DNA of 64,000 bases from contig NC_084816.1 of NCBI RefSeq assembly GCF_963583255.1, forward strand, positions 6,050,100-6,114,099. Reading direction: 5' to 3'. Below the pieces are notes generated by a model. It saw only the letters and a program-made list of their open reading frames with translations. It made no database searches and was not told the origin of the DNA. Shown piece by piece: positions 21,678 through 33,601 of the stretch; within the stretch, counting starts at the first letter, position 1, and each line of letters starts with the position of its first letter. Source of the DNA: Pyrus communis (taxonomy: Eukaryota > Streptophyta > Magnoliopsida > Rosales > Rosaceae). Both the position numbers and the translations under genes were made by a program.

Positions 21678-21870
21678 CGGAGGATCCTGCCAAGATTCTC
21701 TTTGTGAGAATTCTAAAAAAAAATTGAATCGCATTCGTGTAATTAAAAATTATTGTAAATTTTTTTATTTAAAATTAAATATAAACAGTACTTGACAAAA
21801 AATAATTACATATACGATAAATAAATATAATTAGAGGATTTATAGAATCCTCGTAAAGAGGATCCAACGA
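21678..21870. mobile_element. GAGGATCCT MITE-like repeat, copy 2
   Basis: Left end ggaggatcctgccaagattctc, right end gaatcctcgtaaagaggatcc, with an AT-rich middle resembling copy 1. Confidence 0.5.
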
Positions 21871-22669
21871 AAATAGAAAAAGAATAGAGCAAGAGAGCAC
21901 GAAAGAGAGAAAGTAAGATGAAAAACAGATCATATAGCTAGGTCGTGATAAGACACATCGAGCTGCTCTCATGATTCAGGAAGGTCTCATAGCCATCTGC
22001 ATAACGTACAGATGGTAATGAATATTCATTAGGCTACAGTATAGCTTGATGATCCCATACGCCACAGTATAGCTACTATGATACCATCCCAAGCCCTAAT
22101 GTTCATCTATTAAGTACTGCATCTAACTTATTTTAATCGGTCAATTACTTCTATGTGTGCTATTAAACATGACAGATTAGTGGAAGTTTGCCAATGACAA
22201 ATAGAACAATGGCACACTGGTCTGCTCAAATTTTATTTTGGTCCTGTGTTTTGAATTTTACCAATTTTTATCCTTGTTTTAACTCGTTAACAATTTTTAT
22301 AATTTTGTATAATTTGACATTAATCTTCTTCCTTTTGTTTAGATTAAAAGAAACTCTATTAAAAAAGATCAAAAACTTACATAGGATAGGAATGTCAAAA
22401 GTTGTCCTCGCAGCAAACCAAGAGGTCACATATGCTAAAAAAACCAAAACAACTTCACGATTATAAATTCATCATTAATACAATGTAATTCCTTCCTAGT
22501 TATGGAAGACCAAAATCCAACCAACATGAAAGACTAAACCTTCCAAGCCGAAGAACTTACATAAAGGCACCATAAGGAAAAGACTGCCCTAGGAGTTACC
22601 TGCACTAACCTTGAGCATCCTATTCATAGTCCTTCCCAAATGCACAAACCACAAAACCACTCTAGGCTC
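21871..22669. other. Intergenic, nothing recognised
   Basis: No supported feature. The ORF at 22188-22466 lacks a motif. Confidence 0.5.
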
Positions 22670-22672
22670 TAA

Positions 22673-24400
22673 GGCCATCTCCAACCGAGGGCTGGCCAGA
22701 GGGCTCGTTTTAGCCTTCTGGCCCTCAAAGATATTAATATTTTAATGAACAATACATGACCATATTTGCCTCCATCTCCAATCAAGGGTCAAATGGTCAT
22801 AGGGCTCGTTTTAGTCTTGTCACAAAAAACTGTCTCTAACCAAGGGCTAAGTGACATTAGCTAGTCGTTGGATCTATAATTCATACAACTTGGAATTTAA
22901 TCTATTTCAATTCAAGTTTGCAATGAATTCTAACATTGAATCCTCTTTGGATTCCAAATGGGGCTCCTCATCCAATTCCAAATTGGAAGAAAAATGGGCG
23001 CAAATGAGACAAGAAGATGAGGAGTCTAATGAAGAAGTTCAAGTAAAATGCAACAAATAAAACAGAGCAGCAGCCATGGTTGCGGCCATGGTGTGTCAAC
23101 CAATTGAGGAACAACCTCAATAGGGTGGCTGGTCGTTCTTACAAACCACGAAACAAAGTGATGATGCATGCCAATCTAATAAACAACTACTTCAACCCCA
23201 ACTCGGTGTATATAGAAGAGGATTTCAGACGTCGTTTTCGGATGAGGTGTCATGTATTCTAGTGTTTACTTCGTGATGTCCAGTAGGTCAATCTATACTG
23301 TCGACAAAAGTGGAATAGAGCAGGCCGTCCTGGTTTCTCACCTCATCAGAAGGTTACTGTTGCACTCCGAATGATGGCTTATGACTCCCCAGCTAATTCA
23401 ATGAATGAAACCCATGGTATGTCTAAGTCTATATGCTTTGATACTCTTGACCAATTATGTGACACAATTGTTCAGGTTTACAAAGACAAGTACCTCCGCG
23501 AGCCAAATCAAGAAGATCTGAATCGGCTCATTCACAAAGCTGAAGACCGTGGGTTTTTAGGCATGATAGGGTCGTTAAGATTGCATGCATTGGGATTGGA
23601 AGAACTATCCCACCGGATGGCAATGAGGTTTTAGCGGAAGGTCGAGAAAGCCAACTGTTATGTTAGAGGCGATTGCCTCATATGACACATGGATATGGCA
23701 TGCTTTCTTTGGAGTCCTAGATCCCAAAATGACATTACAGTTCTTGGGCATTCACCCCTCTTCAATCGCCTGACGGAAGGTAAAGCACCTCAACTTAACT
23801 AATACATCAACGGTCATCAATACAATATAGGGTATTACTTGGCAAATGACATATACCCAAAGTGGGCGATACTTGTCTAAGCAATTCCAAACCTTAGGAA
23901 TGACACAGAAAAGTTGTTTACCTTACACCAAGAGGCATACCAGAAAGATGTTGAGCGAGCTTTCAATATTCTACAAGCACGGTGGAAGATCATCAGCGAA
24001 CCGGCAAAAAGGTGGAGTCGAGAAAATTTGGACTCCATCATGATGTCTTGCATCATATTACACAATATGATAGTGGAGGATGGGCGAGATAGGTATATTG
24101 ATGGAGAGTCCGATGATGACCAAGAAGATCCAAACAGGTCAAGAAGGGCTCATGCAAAAATATATTATTGGCCTAATTTGCCTTTCAATCCAAGAACTGG
24201 TAGTATCTATAAATGAGTACATGAGACGCTATAAAATGATACATTCTCGTGCCACAAACAAGCACCTACAATAGGATCTTGTTGCACATCTTTGGGCCAA
24301 AAGAAGTATGGAGTAGGCGTTTAAGTTTTATGTTGTTAAATGTTTTTAAAAATATTGTTTCAGTTTCATGTTGTTAAATATTTTTTTTTATGTTGTATAA
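22673..24400 (+). mobile_element. PIF/Harbinger element, right end not found
   Basis: The left terminus GGCCATCTCCAACC follows TAA (22670-22672), as in the family of the element at 42207. It carries the broken transposase described separately. No complementary right terminus is visible before the CACTA-derived sequence starts near 24668, so the 3' end is probably lost. Confidence 0.65.
22923..24316 (+). pseudogene. PIF/Harbinger (ALP1-like) DDE transposase, frameshifted
   Basis: The blocks of a Harbinger transposase appear in order but in different frames: an acidic N-terminus (22923-23060), YFNPNSVYIEEDFRRRFRMR (about 23190-23250), RMMAYDSPANSMNETHGMS (from 23371), YLREPNQEDLNRL and GFLGMIGSL (about 23490-23585), a region encoding ASYDTWIWHAFFGV (about 23670-23715), and VERAFNILQARWKI...IILHNMIVED (about 23950-24080). 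One extra A near 23577 shifts the frame just before the first catalytic Asp. A stop after 23060 and other shifts follow. Such proteins, with an ORF1 partner, cut and paste PIF/Harbinger elements and Tourist MITEs. It cannot encode a working enzyme. Confidence 0.85.
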
Positions 24401-24667
24401 TTTTTATGTTGAAACTAGTTTTGTACAATGCGTTTCTCATCAAGTTCAATAGTATATATATTTACTAAGTAGATTTTAATTTATTTATTTAGTACTTATA
24501 ACACTTAAGAAATTGAATGATATATATATGTAAAAAAAAATTATTGTGGGTTTTTATTAGAAAAATATATTATTGTGCGGTTTATGTAAAAAAAATTTGA
24601 ATTTGAAAGGAGTAAAGTCACATTTTCAGTAATTTTTATAATAATTGAAAAAAAAAAAAAAAAAACC
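24401..24667. other. AT-rich spacer
   Basis: Between the Harbinger 3' region and CACTA-like sequence, ending in an A-run (24650-24666). No feature seen. Confidence 0.5.
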
Positions 24668-25868
24668 TTGCGTGACACCTTAAAATGGTCGTCGCACAAA
24701 AGCACTTTGCGCGACGTCAAATTGTATACCTACATCGCGCAAGTTATGATAATTTTGATGGTGCTATAGTGAAAAATAGGCAGTTTTTTTTCAATTTTCC
24801 TAAGTTTGGACCTCTTCCCTCTTTCCATATAATTAATAAACCTCTATCTTCCCTCTTTCCCATATAGACCTCTTCCCTCTTTCCCTCAATTTTCTTAAGT
24901 TTGGACCTCTTCCCTCTTCCCTCTTTCTCTTCCTTCTCGCTCATCTGTCATTCTCTCTTTACCGTACACATCTTTCTCCCTCTCGTTCGCAAGCTTTCCT
25001 CTTCACAATCTCCAATCCAACCACCACCACTACTCTGTCGGTTGTCTCTCTCCCTCTCATTCTAAACGACGGGCAGCAACGCGAATCTCGAAGCCGACGT
25101 GAATCAAGTCCCAAAATCAAGGTGAGGATTTCTGATTTTCAATGGGTTTTTGTTATTTAGGGTTTAGGCTCAAATTGCGTGTTGGGTTTTTGTCAATTTG
25201 CTTTTTTCGTGATGTGATTCGAGTTGATTGTCTAAAGTTTTTGCAATTTTGTTGATCTGTATATGTGTTTTCTGTATGAACATGGAGGTGTTCTTGTTGA
25301 AGTTTTTGCAATTTTGTCAATGACTTATTTATGTTTGGCAGTATTTATGAGTTATTACCAAGATTGATCTGAGTATGTAGAGCATAATTTGAGCATTGTT
25401 GAAATGAATCTGCAGTATTCTAATGTTTTCAGTCAAATGGTCGCTATCCCAATGAAGACTTCATCGAAAGTCAAAGCCTTTGTGCAATTTCCCCTGCTTG
25501 TTTATAGAGGATATTAGGTGAAGCACATGCCTTTACTAGATATATTTAGGACTTTGGATCTACAAGTTAAGAGGGGAGAGAAGACTTGTAAAATTACAGC
25601 ATAAGTTTTTCCAGTGCAACTGTTCGTGTAGTAAACTTTGCTATCCGATGGTTGTGGACCTGATTAAGTTATAACATTAACTAATGTAAACCTTGATAGC
25701 ACAAGCTGTCTAATTACGCTGATAGTCTCTCAAACTTACAAGTTTTACTGAATTCCTATTTCGTATCTTAATTCTTCACGGGGGGATGCAACAAACTTGG
25801 ATTTGCACCGAGTTCTTGTTCAATAAATAAAAGCCTACTATTATTTTATTGTTTTTCATATTCGTAGG

Positions 25869-27013
25869 TCATTTTTGATCTTGATGATATATCCCCCGAG
25901 GTCAAGGCCTACTTAGATAAGACCTTAGCAACCCAATACAAACATTGGAAGAACTATCTTCACACGCATTTTAAGCTATAGGATACTCCGGAGATTGTTC
26001 GCCTACATGGTTGCCCAAGTGAGTTGAAGGACCGGCCAGAGGATTAGGAGTGGCTCTACAAACATTTTACGGACCCAAAATTTGTGGTATGTACATAATA
26101 TTTGAATAATAATTTATTATTGTTTTAGTTTTTTTTTTAAGCTTTTTTGATTAATTTATTTCAAATAGTCGCACTAACATGTATATTGTGTGTTTCACAG
26201 AAGAAATTTGTTGCTGTCAAGATAGCTCGAGAGTCAAAGAAACTTCTCCACCATTCCGGTTCGAAACCCTTTTCGTATAGGCTTGAGGCACGATGTCAGG
26301 TAAAGGTATATTAATTTAGAAATTTTATACAATTTATTTATTATTATTGATTAATAAAATTTTCTTAATGTTTTTTTTTTCTTCAGAAGGGTTCTAAGTT
26401 CCCAGAGATCGACATGTTCGAGGATGTTTACGTTCGACCTGAAGATGCGACCGCTAAGCAACTTCATGTAAGTATATATGTAATTTTTATTATTCTTATA
26501 TGTATGAATTGTTCAAATATTATTTATATATATGTTTTTTCTTTATTGTTACAGGCTCTTATGGTGGAAAAGTGCACTGCTGTTCTCCAAGAAGCAACAT
26601 CGCAGCTTCCCCTGGAGACCCCAATTAAGGGCGTCGTGGTACCCGAGGATGCAGGTTTTCAGATCCTGACTGATGTCCTGGATCAGAACTTCGGTCGTCG
26701 TCACGGCAAGGTTGTTCGGTGCATGGGGAAAGCACGAGTTCGTGAGACTGGTGCTTCTTCTTCCAGATCGAACACCACAGAGGTCAATTCATTGAATGAG
26801 GAAGTGACAACCTTAAAGGATCAGCTTGAGGTCCAGGGTGAGCAGATGAAGGAGCAAATAAGGGCCCAGGGCGAGCAGCTGCAGGTTTATGTCGAGCATA
26901 TAAGAGACCTTATACAAGCCATACAGATGACCAGCCTCCAAATCTCGCTACCAGTACCTAATCTTGCTACACCTTCAACCTCCGAGTCACTTCATCCTGC
27001 CGATACCCAGTAG
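25869..27013 (+). pseudogene. CACTA-associated (Transposase_24-like) gene, degraded
   Basis: Four exon-like blocks separated by introns with gt...ag ends. Block 1 (25869-26085) reads VIFDLDDISPEVKAYLDKTL and then a HWKNYLHTHF-like part with in-frame stops near 25979 and 26046. Block 2 (about 26202-26305) reads KKFVAVKIARESKKLLHHSG. Block 3 (from about 26387) reads GSKFPEIDMFEDVYVRP. Block 4 (26555-27013) starts ALMVEKC and ends in a Gln/Glu-rich coiled-coil stretch (EVTTLKDQLEVQGEQMKEQI). This order matches the plant En/Spm-associated ORF. The last part stays open for 199 codons if the preceding intron is read through. Confidence 0.7.
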
Positions 27014-27189
27014 CCACTGCACCTAGAAGACTACTTGTAGTTTTTTCTTTTTTATTCGGACATCTTGTATGTACATTTTCATATATTTTATAATGAAATA
27101 CTTTTCTTTGGTTAATTAATTATTGTTTAGAATTTAATTACAATATTATTAAAAATTAAGAAAATAATATTTTTGACCAAAACCAAAAA

Positions 27190-27535
27190 TCCACTTTGCG
27201 CGACATAGGCTACGTCGCACCAAGTCACTTTGTGCGCACTTTGCGCGACGTATACTGCGTTGCTCAAAATAGCTTTGCGCGGCGAAGGGGTTACATGCGT
27301 CGCGCAAAGACACTTTGCGCGACGCAGCCTGCTTCACGCAAAGTCACTTGCGTGACGAAGGGGTTACATGCGTCGTGCAAAGTGCGTGACGCATGTAACC
27401 CCTTCATCGTGCAAGTCCTTTTGTCATTGCCTTGCCGCGACGGTTTCCGCAAGACGAAGGTTCGTTAGGCAAAGTTTTGCGCGACGTTTTTTTACTTTGC
27501 GCGACGAAAGACTTGCGTCGCGCAAAGTTTTTTTG
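27190..27535. repeat. Subterminal TTTGCGCGACG repeat cluster
   Basis: About a dozen copies of tttgcgcgacg or its complement cgtcgcgcaaag, many diverged at CpG sites (for example tttgtgcg, cgtcgtgca). In CACTA elements such arrays bind the element's own TnpA-type protein. Confidence 0.75.
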
Positions 27536-27543
27536 TACTAGTG

Positions 27544-28438
27544 ATAAAATCACCTTAAAAAACTCACGAACATCCTCCTATTGGAATCACTCCAAAATTC
27601 ATCCGTTTGATTACTTTTCGCTCAAGAGGAAGTCAAATGTCCTACATTATAAATATAATTCAAAGTATCAAAATCTCACCAAAATAATCAATAAATTATT
27701 ACTAAGATTAGGGTAAAATATATAGTAAAATCTTGAAGTGGCCTTCACATGTGTCTTGTGGCGGTTCGCGTGGTGACATCGACGTGGTGGATGGCACATA
27801 CGTCGACATTTAAGATGGAAAGATATGCTCGGGTCTGATCGTCTACGTGACAGATGCGCCTCGGTGAGTATCCTATTCGAGCCGTCAGACTGATTGAGGT
27901 GGAATAAAGTGGTCGTTCGAGCCATGGGATAGAATTCCAAATTCGACCTTGCTGCGTAAATTAAAATAGTTTGACCCCATATTGGACCTTATTTTGTTTA
28001 TGGCCCAAACATAATGGTTTTGAATGTGTTTTTTTATTTTTTTGTTTTTTAAACCAGCAAAGATTTAATTTCATGTACACTTATCACATTAACATGATTA
28101 TGATATTACATCCCATTTTTCTGGTTGATCGACGCGGGAAGTTGCTTGTAATGCTGGGAAGACCCACGAAGAGGATCAAGATATACAGTACAATATCATT
28201 CATGTATTGTACATCTTATATGATGTTTTTTTTTCCTGCAGTCTCCTTCGTTGGTTTCAATTAGACGACTTAGTATTGTTGCTTACCGACTTGTAAGAAT
28301 TAGAAAACAGTACTATTGATCATTTTGCTAGCGTTTCAAAAGAGACTGCAGAAAAGAGAATGTAAGTAGCATCTTTGTGTTGTGATCGTTGGACGTTGGA
28401 TCATAATCCAACGGTTAATAGGTCTACATAGTTAATTT
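27544..28438. other. Intergenic, nothing recognised
   Basis: No supported gene or repeat border. Confidence 0.5.
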
Positions 28439-28597
28439 AAAGGAAAACTAATAAAAATGACTTGAAAATTTTGAGTTTTAACGATAAGGAGAAAATAAAG
28501 GGTAAAGTGAATAGTACTATGATTGACTTTTTAGTGTAAAAATGTGGTTTTTCGTTAAAGTGAATAGTATCGGAAGCTTTTCGTTAAAATTCCCTTT
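28439..28597 (+). mobile_element. MITE, TTTTAACGATAA family
   Basis: Begins aaaggaaaactaataaaaatg, contains gttttaacgataaggagaaa and gtgaatagtactatgattga, and ends gttaaaattcccttt. Near-identical to 56638-56795. Flanked on both sides by taatttaaa-like sequence. Confidence 0.7.
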
Positions 28598-28639
28598 AAT
28601 TTAAAGATTGTTTGCAATATAAATAAGATTAAGATTTAG

Positions 28640-29040
28640 TTAATAGCTATAACTTGTATCCCAAGTAAAGTTAATATATTCCGGATCTCCTTGGGGAATA
28701 AGGGCTCCTAATTCTATCCTATTTGGAATGAGATTTGATGTATCAATTATCCTTGGACTGCAAGGATTCCTAATGACATTATTATTGGAATATTCATTAG
28801 AGTTAAGTCCATATAAATATAAGGCTAAGGTCTCTCCTCACAACATATAGAAACTCATATGAACGCCCCATTAGATCGAGTATAAAGGAGTATTGAGTGT
28901 GCAGAAGACTTTTGTCAACTAACATATTATTCCGCAGGATTTGAATACAATTTCCATCGAAGGAGAAGTCCATGGTTGAGCCTATTTCGCACGGTTCTAT
29001 CAAAGATGGTTCATCTTTCCTACAGGCTATGTTGACTTCG
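28640..29040 (+). mobile_element. Possible degraded copia-type LTR
   Basis: TATA-like catataaatataaggc (28810-28826) followed by a leader-like stretch. No paired LTR, primer site or target duplication seen; a tentative call. Confidence 0.2.
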
Positions 29041-30074
29041 ATTACTTTATCAATTGAGCATAATTTATGGATTCTTTCAAATTAGTGTTTTTAGTTGTTT
29101 ATGAAATATATAAAGAATAACAGTGACCACCAGAAGACTTTGCATATTTTTATACTTGTCCACGTATGCTTTTCTAGAAGGCATGGCTGCGCAGCAGGAC
29201 AAGTTTGAGGACAAAGCAACTTGAAGTTGAAGGTGACCAAACAACTTGACCTAATCAAACGACGAAAAGTGCACACCTAAATTTCCTATTATACCCTTCA
29301 ACTTAGTAATGGGGGATCTTCTGCAGTTGCTCGTGATCCACTCCGATTCCTCATTTAAAAACGGCATACAAAAAACAACAAGATCAAAACAAAAGAGAAA
29401 AAAATATATATATCAACTCAGAACTCTCCCTTTGAAACAGTGTTTGTACATTGGGACTCATTCTATAAACAAAAATTTAATTGGATGGTTTTTAGCTTTA
29501 CTTTGGACCTTGAGTGATTGTGTTTGATTAACTTACTTTGTCGCGACTTAGACGGGTCTAGAAGAGGTAGGTGGTCGCTTAGACAGACGGTTAGGCAAGT
29601 TTACGTACTCTTTCGTAATTTTCAAACGTTTAGAAATTAATTACGACAGACAGTTGCTAACTACTTAGCGGCTAATTTTTTAAAACAGTGTTGTACATAA
29701 AAATATACGAGCTGTCACGAGTTACAAGTTTTACAAGCTAAACATACAAATTTTCAATTGACTCATTTTTTTAGCGAGCTTAATATTTGTTCGATCTCAG
29801 CTCGTTTTATTTACACAATGGAACCTGAACAAGCAAAAAACAAACCGAACACGAGTCGAACTCGAACCGATAAACATCTCTACCTAAGACTAGCTTGTTT
29901 CGATTATTTTACTCCAATATTGCCTTCGTTTTAAACAACCCACTATTTTGTTGGGATATGTTTTTTTTCTCTACAAAATCGCCGCCCAATTTCTCACAAA
30001 TCAACATTTTAAAATATAAAAACAAACAAACATTTTGTCAACTTCGTCGTTCTGAGTTGCGATCGAATTCCAAG

Positions 30075-30114
<40 letters not shown>

Positions 30115-30165
30115 GACTCTGTGTGTCTGCGACTTCTGAACTTTGCCGGACTTTCTTCTGAACCG
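29041..30165 (+). promoter_or_regulatory. Upstream region and 5' leader of the PBL19-type kinase
   Basis: Mostly AT-rich with no other gene. A perfect CT microsatellite (30078-30111) ends 54 bp before the ATG, a common feature of plant 5' leaders. The exact transcription start is not visible. Confidence 0.4.
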
Positions 30166-33027
30166 ATGAAGTGCTTCCATTTCACTAACGGGGAGCGGCG
30201 GGACGACGATGAACCCGGCGTCGTTCCCCGGACGACGTCGAAGGTGTCGTGGGTGCGGTCTCTCAGCGTGGCCTCCAGCAGGTACGACACTAGGCGGTCC
30301 GAGTTCGACTCGGACTCGAGGGACCTGTCCGATTCGTTGGCATTCCAGGAGCTGCTAAGTATGCGGCGGGCCAATGACCTGAGGGTGTTCACGTTCTCGG
30401 AGCTGAAGGCGGCGACCAGGGGATTCAGCAGGGCATTGCTGATTGGGGAAGGAGGGTTTGGGTGCGTTTACAGAGGAATCGTCAGCGGCTGCGACGTCGG
30501 CGACGGGAAATTGGACGTTGCTATCAAACAGTTGAGTCGCAATGGCTTCCAGGCATGCTCTTTGATCCCCTTTCAATTTTTTATTTTATTTTAAATTTGT
30601 CGCCTTTTTATTGTACGATAGTTACTGTATCTGAAAAGCTCTGGAATTTTAGTGTTTTAATCACTAAAATTGTTGGATTGGATTGCAATTTTACAAATTC
30701 TAGGTGGCAATTATTGTATATCTTAAATTTGAATTTATCAAGCCTTTCACTTTAATTTATCAAGCTTTTCTCTGGGACTGTTGCTTTGTGGGTTTCGTTT
30801 TGTTGTTATTTTCTAGTAAGTTTGTGGCGTTGGGGTGGAAAGTTTGCTTGAATTTAGAGATGGGATTTGTGCCATTTCAGCTAGTTGAATTCGGGTTGTG
30901 GGCACGGCACACTTGAGAAACCATATATTTAGAAAGGAGTCGATGATTCTAAAGTATAAAGCCTGTCAGTTGTCAACATAGCCGGTTTACTAACAGTTGT
31001 TGTGTAGTTTTGTACTGAAATTGTGTTTTGCTAGTAGGATAATTGATTAGTGATTGGTTTCGATTAAGAATTTCTTTGACCCGTCCGAATGTAGTTTTAC
31101 TTTACGTGCTCTATTTCGGATTCTAGTTTTCAAGTTTTTTGAGGTTGTCTAATGGGGTTGCAGTATTTTACATTCTAGTATTCAGGGGCATAAGGAGTGG
31201 ATTAACGAAGTAAACTTGTTGGGCGTTGTCAGGCACCCAAATCTTGTTAAGCTAGTAGGATACTGTGCAGAAGACGATGAAAGGGGGATTCAACGCCTAT
31301 TGGTTTATGAACTTATGCGTAATAAAAGCTTGGAGGACCATCTATTGGTTCGGTTTTCAACATCTCTCCCATGGATGACAAGACTAAGAATTGCCCATGA
31401 TGCAGCCCGCGGATTGGCATATCTACATGAAGAGATGGATTTTCAGGTACGCTCTATTGTTTATTTTTATATCAAAACTACCCTACATGAAGACACTCTT
31501 CTCATGTTGCCCTTATCTAAAATATACATATAGATCCATTGTCTGTAGCCTTTTCCCTTGTTCCCTTAGGTCGTTTGCAGGAGGGATTTGCAAGTACCAA
31601 GGGATCTAGGCTAAGTTAGTTGGAAATGAACTACAAAAAATTAGATTGAGGGAGTTGAAATGCGTTGCATGATAATTAGAAAGACAAACAAAGGATTCAC
31701 AAATGACTCCTTCAAAGTAGTCATTTGTAAATCCCTGTTATTGCATTGTATTGAGTATCTAAGTTCAAAAGCTCCATATGATCTTTTGTAGTGCATTTCT
31801 AACTAACTTAACCTAAATCCCCTGGTACTTGCAAATCCCTTGTCCAAACAGTTTTTTGTGCGTAAATATTCCCATTTTTTTTTTTTTTAATAACAGATGA
31901 TATCTGCAAATTCATGCCTCCCGTCACTTTTCATATATCTGGTGGCCTACATTTTGTTTAAGTTACCTTCTCAACTATTCTCTAGTCAATATGATCTGGA
32001 TCTTCCTTATAATCGGTGCAGCTAATTTTCCGCGACTTTAAACCATCAAACATTCTGCTAGACGAGGACTTCAATGCAAAGCTTTCAGACTTTGGACTCG
32101 CAAGGCAGGGACCTCCAGAGGGAACAAGTCATGTTTCAACAACAGTAAGTTGCATTATCCTTCGGGTAGAGAAGTTTGTCTTTCTAGAATGAATTTGGGC
32201 ATATCGTCCTCTTAAGGTGTTGGGAGTTTGGGATGCAAAGTCGCTGATTTCACCATGGTGATATTAGCGATAAAAGTAAATGGTTATTGAAAATTCTAGG
32301 CCTTCCTTGGCACTTTGAAAATTTCTGGGAAGACTAAACTGATGGCCAATCTCTTATGAATTCTGAAATGGGACCTATTAGCAATGGCAACCAACTTCAT
32401 TGTTTGTTTCTGGTGAATTGTAAGTCCTGTGTTCTGGGAAATGCATTACTTACAATGAATATTCGGTTTTTATAGATTGTGGGGACAATAGGTTATGCGG
32501 CTCCAGAATATGTACATACAGGGAAGCTGACTGCTAAAAGTGACGTATGGAGCTTCGGAGTGGTTCTGTATGAGCTCATCACAGGAAGAAGGGCAGTGGA
32601 CAGAAATTTGCCCCGGAATGAGCAAAAGCTTTTGGAATGGGTCAAGCCCTACGTTCCAGACTCAAAGAAATTCCACGTTATTGTTGACCCTCGGCTTGAA
32701 GGACAGTATTGCATCAAATCAGCTCAAAATCTTGCATCATTAGCCAACAGATGTCTATTAAAACAACCAAAGTCTCGGCCGAAAATGAGTGAGGTGGTTG
32801 GGGTTTTGCGATGCGTCATAGATGAGCTGTCATCTCAAGACAAAGTTGTCCCTGAACCTGTGATTGAAACCGAAGAAGCAAAGGAAGAAACCGTGGAGGA
32901 GACTGCAATCGAGTCTACTAAACAAGGGAACAAAAAGAGGGTTTTCGATATAAGAGACATGGTAAACTTTAGAACCAAGTCTATTCGGAAGTTGGATTGG
33001 AGAAACTGGAGCCCGTGGTTGATATGA
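30166..33027 (+). CDS. RLCK-VII protein kinase, PBL19/PCRK type
   Basis: Exons 30166-30552, 31186-31446, 32022-32144 and 32476-33027 give 440 aa in one frame. It is a receptor-like cytoplasmic Ser/Thr kinase that relays signals from plasma-membrane receptors. The N-terminus MKCF has a Cys for S-acylation but no Gly2 for myristoylation. A Ser/Asp-rich stretch (residues 30-56) precedes the kinase: glycine loop GEGGFG (94-99), VAIK Lys121, Glu137, catalytic FRDFK (Asp221, Lys223), DFG (239-241), APE (266-268). The C-terminal tail (from about 365) is acidic and then basic. It is an RD kinase with Phe in place of the His of HRD, usual for this subfamily. Intron 1 starts with GC, not GT (ag|gcatgc at 30553). 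It converges on the PBL10-type gene 575 bp downstream. Confidence 0.93.
30553..31185 (+). other. GC-AG intron 1 of the PBL19-type kinase
   Basis: The exon ends cttccag and the intron begins gcatgct; the acceptor is attcag before gggcataag. The joined codons give NGFQ-GHKEW, the conserved family sequence, and no GT donor nearby preserves the frame. Confidence 0.8.
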
Positions 33028-33601
33028 ACTTGGTGATTAAGCAATCAGCCAGATTGTGTCAGGAAAAAACCCTCATCCACGAGCTTTCCTCGCTCCTGGA
33101 ACGAAAGACAACAGATACTTGTTCTTCAAAACTTACGGAGGTATAGGGTTCCTATCCTTTCTTTTTTTTCCGGTAGATGGTTTGTATATATAATTTGTAA
33201 AAAGACGCTGCACTTTTGAGGCATGCAACCGTTTGATTCATGCACATAATTTGAGTCAGAGGTTAATTTTCTCTCCCCTGTAACGAGTACCGAGTATTGG
33301 ATGATGTTTCAAACATACATAAAAGATTTTAGGGGTTCGTGGCGCCCGTGATAAAAAAGAAAGGCCTCTCACTCGCAGCTACTAAAAGAATCGAACAAAA
33401 GCGCTTGCATCCCTACCATTCCAAGCCAAAGTAACAATTTGGTGATAAACAAGATACATCATGGCAATGCTCATTTTACAAGCTCGCCTAATTTGTCAAG
33501 AAAGGGTTGAAATTTGAATAACATTTAGCCATAATAAACTGTACACCCACAGGACGAACATTCGTATATTGCAGCTTTTGCCATTTAGTTTGACGCCATT
33601 T

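Larger units (their letters stand above)
24668..27543 (+). mobile_element. CACTA (En/Spm) element, left terminus missing
   Basis: The right end reads, on the minus strand, CACTAGTACAAAAAAACTTTGCGCGACG, a canonical CACTA terminus. Subterminal copies of the TTTGCGCGACG motif in both orientations fill 27190-27535, and a smaller set lies at 24668-24745. The CACTA motif is not found at the left, where the sequence starts in an A-run. It contains remnants of a transposase-24-type gene. Confidence 0.8.

Noticed and set aside
28640..29040. Host gene promoter with leader
   Set aside because: No following coding exon; kept only as a tentative LTR remnant.
30009..30392. 127-codon minus-strand ORF at the kinase start
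   Set aside because: Antisense shadow including the CT microsatellite as an RE-repeat peptide.
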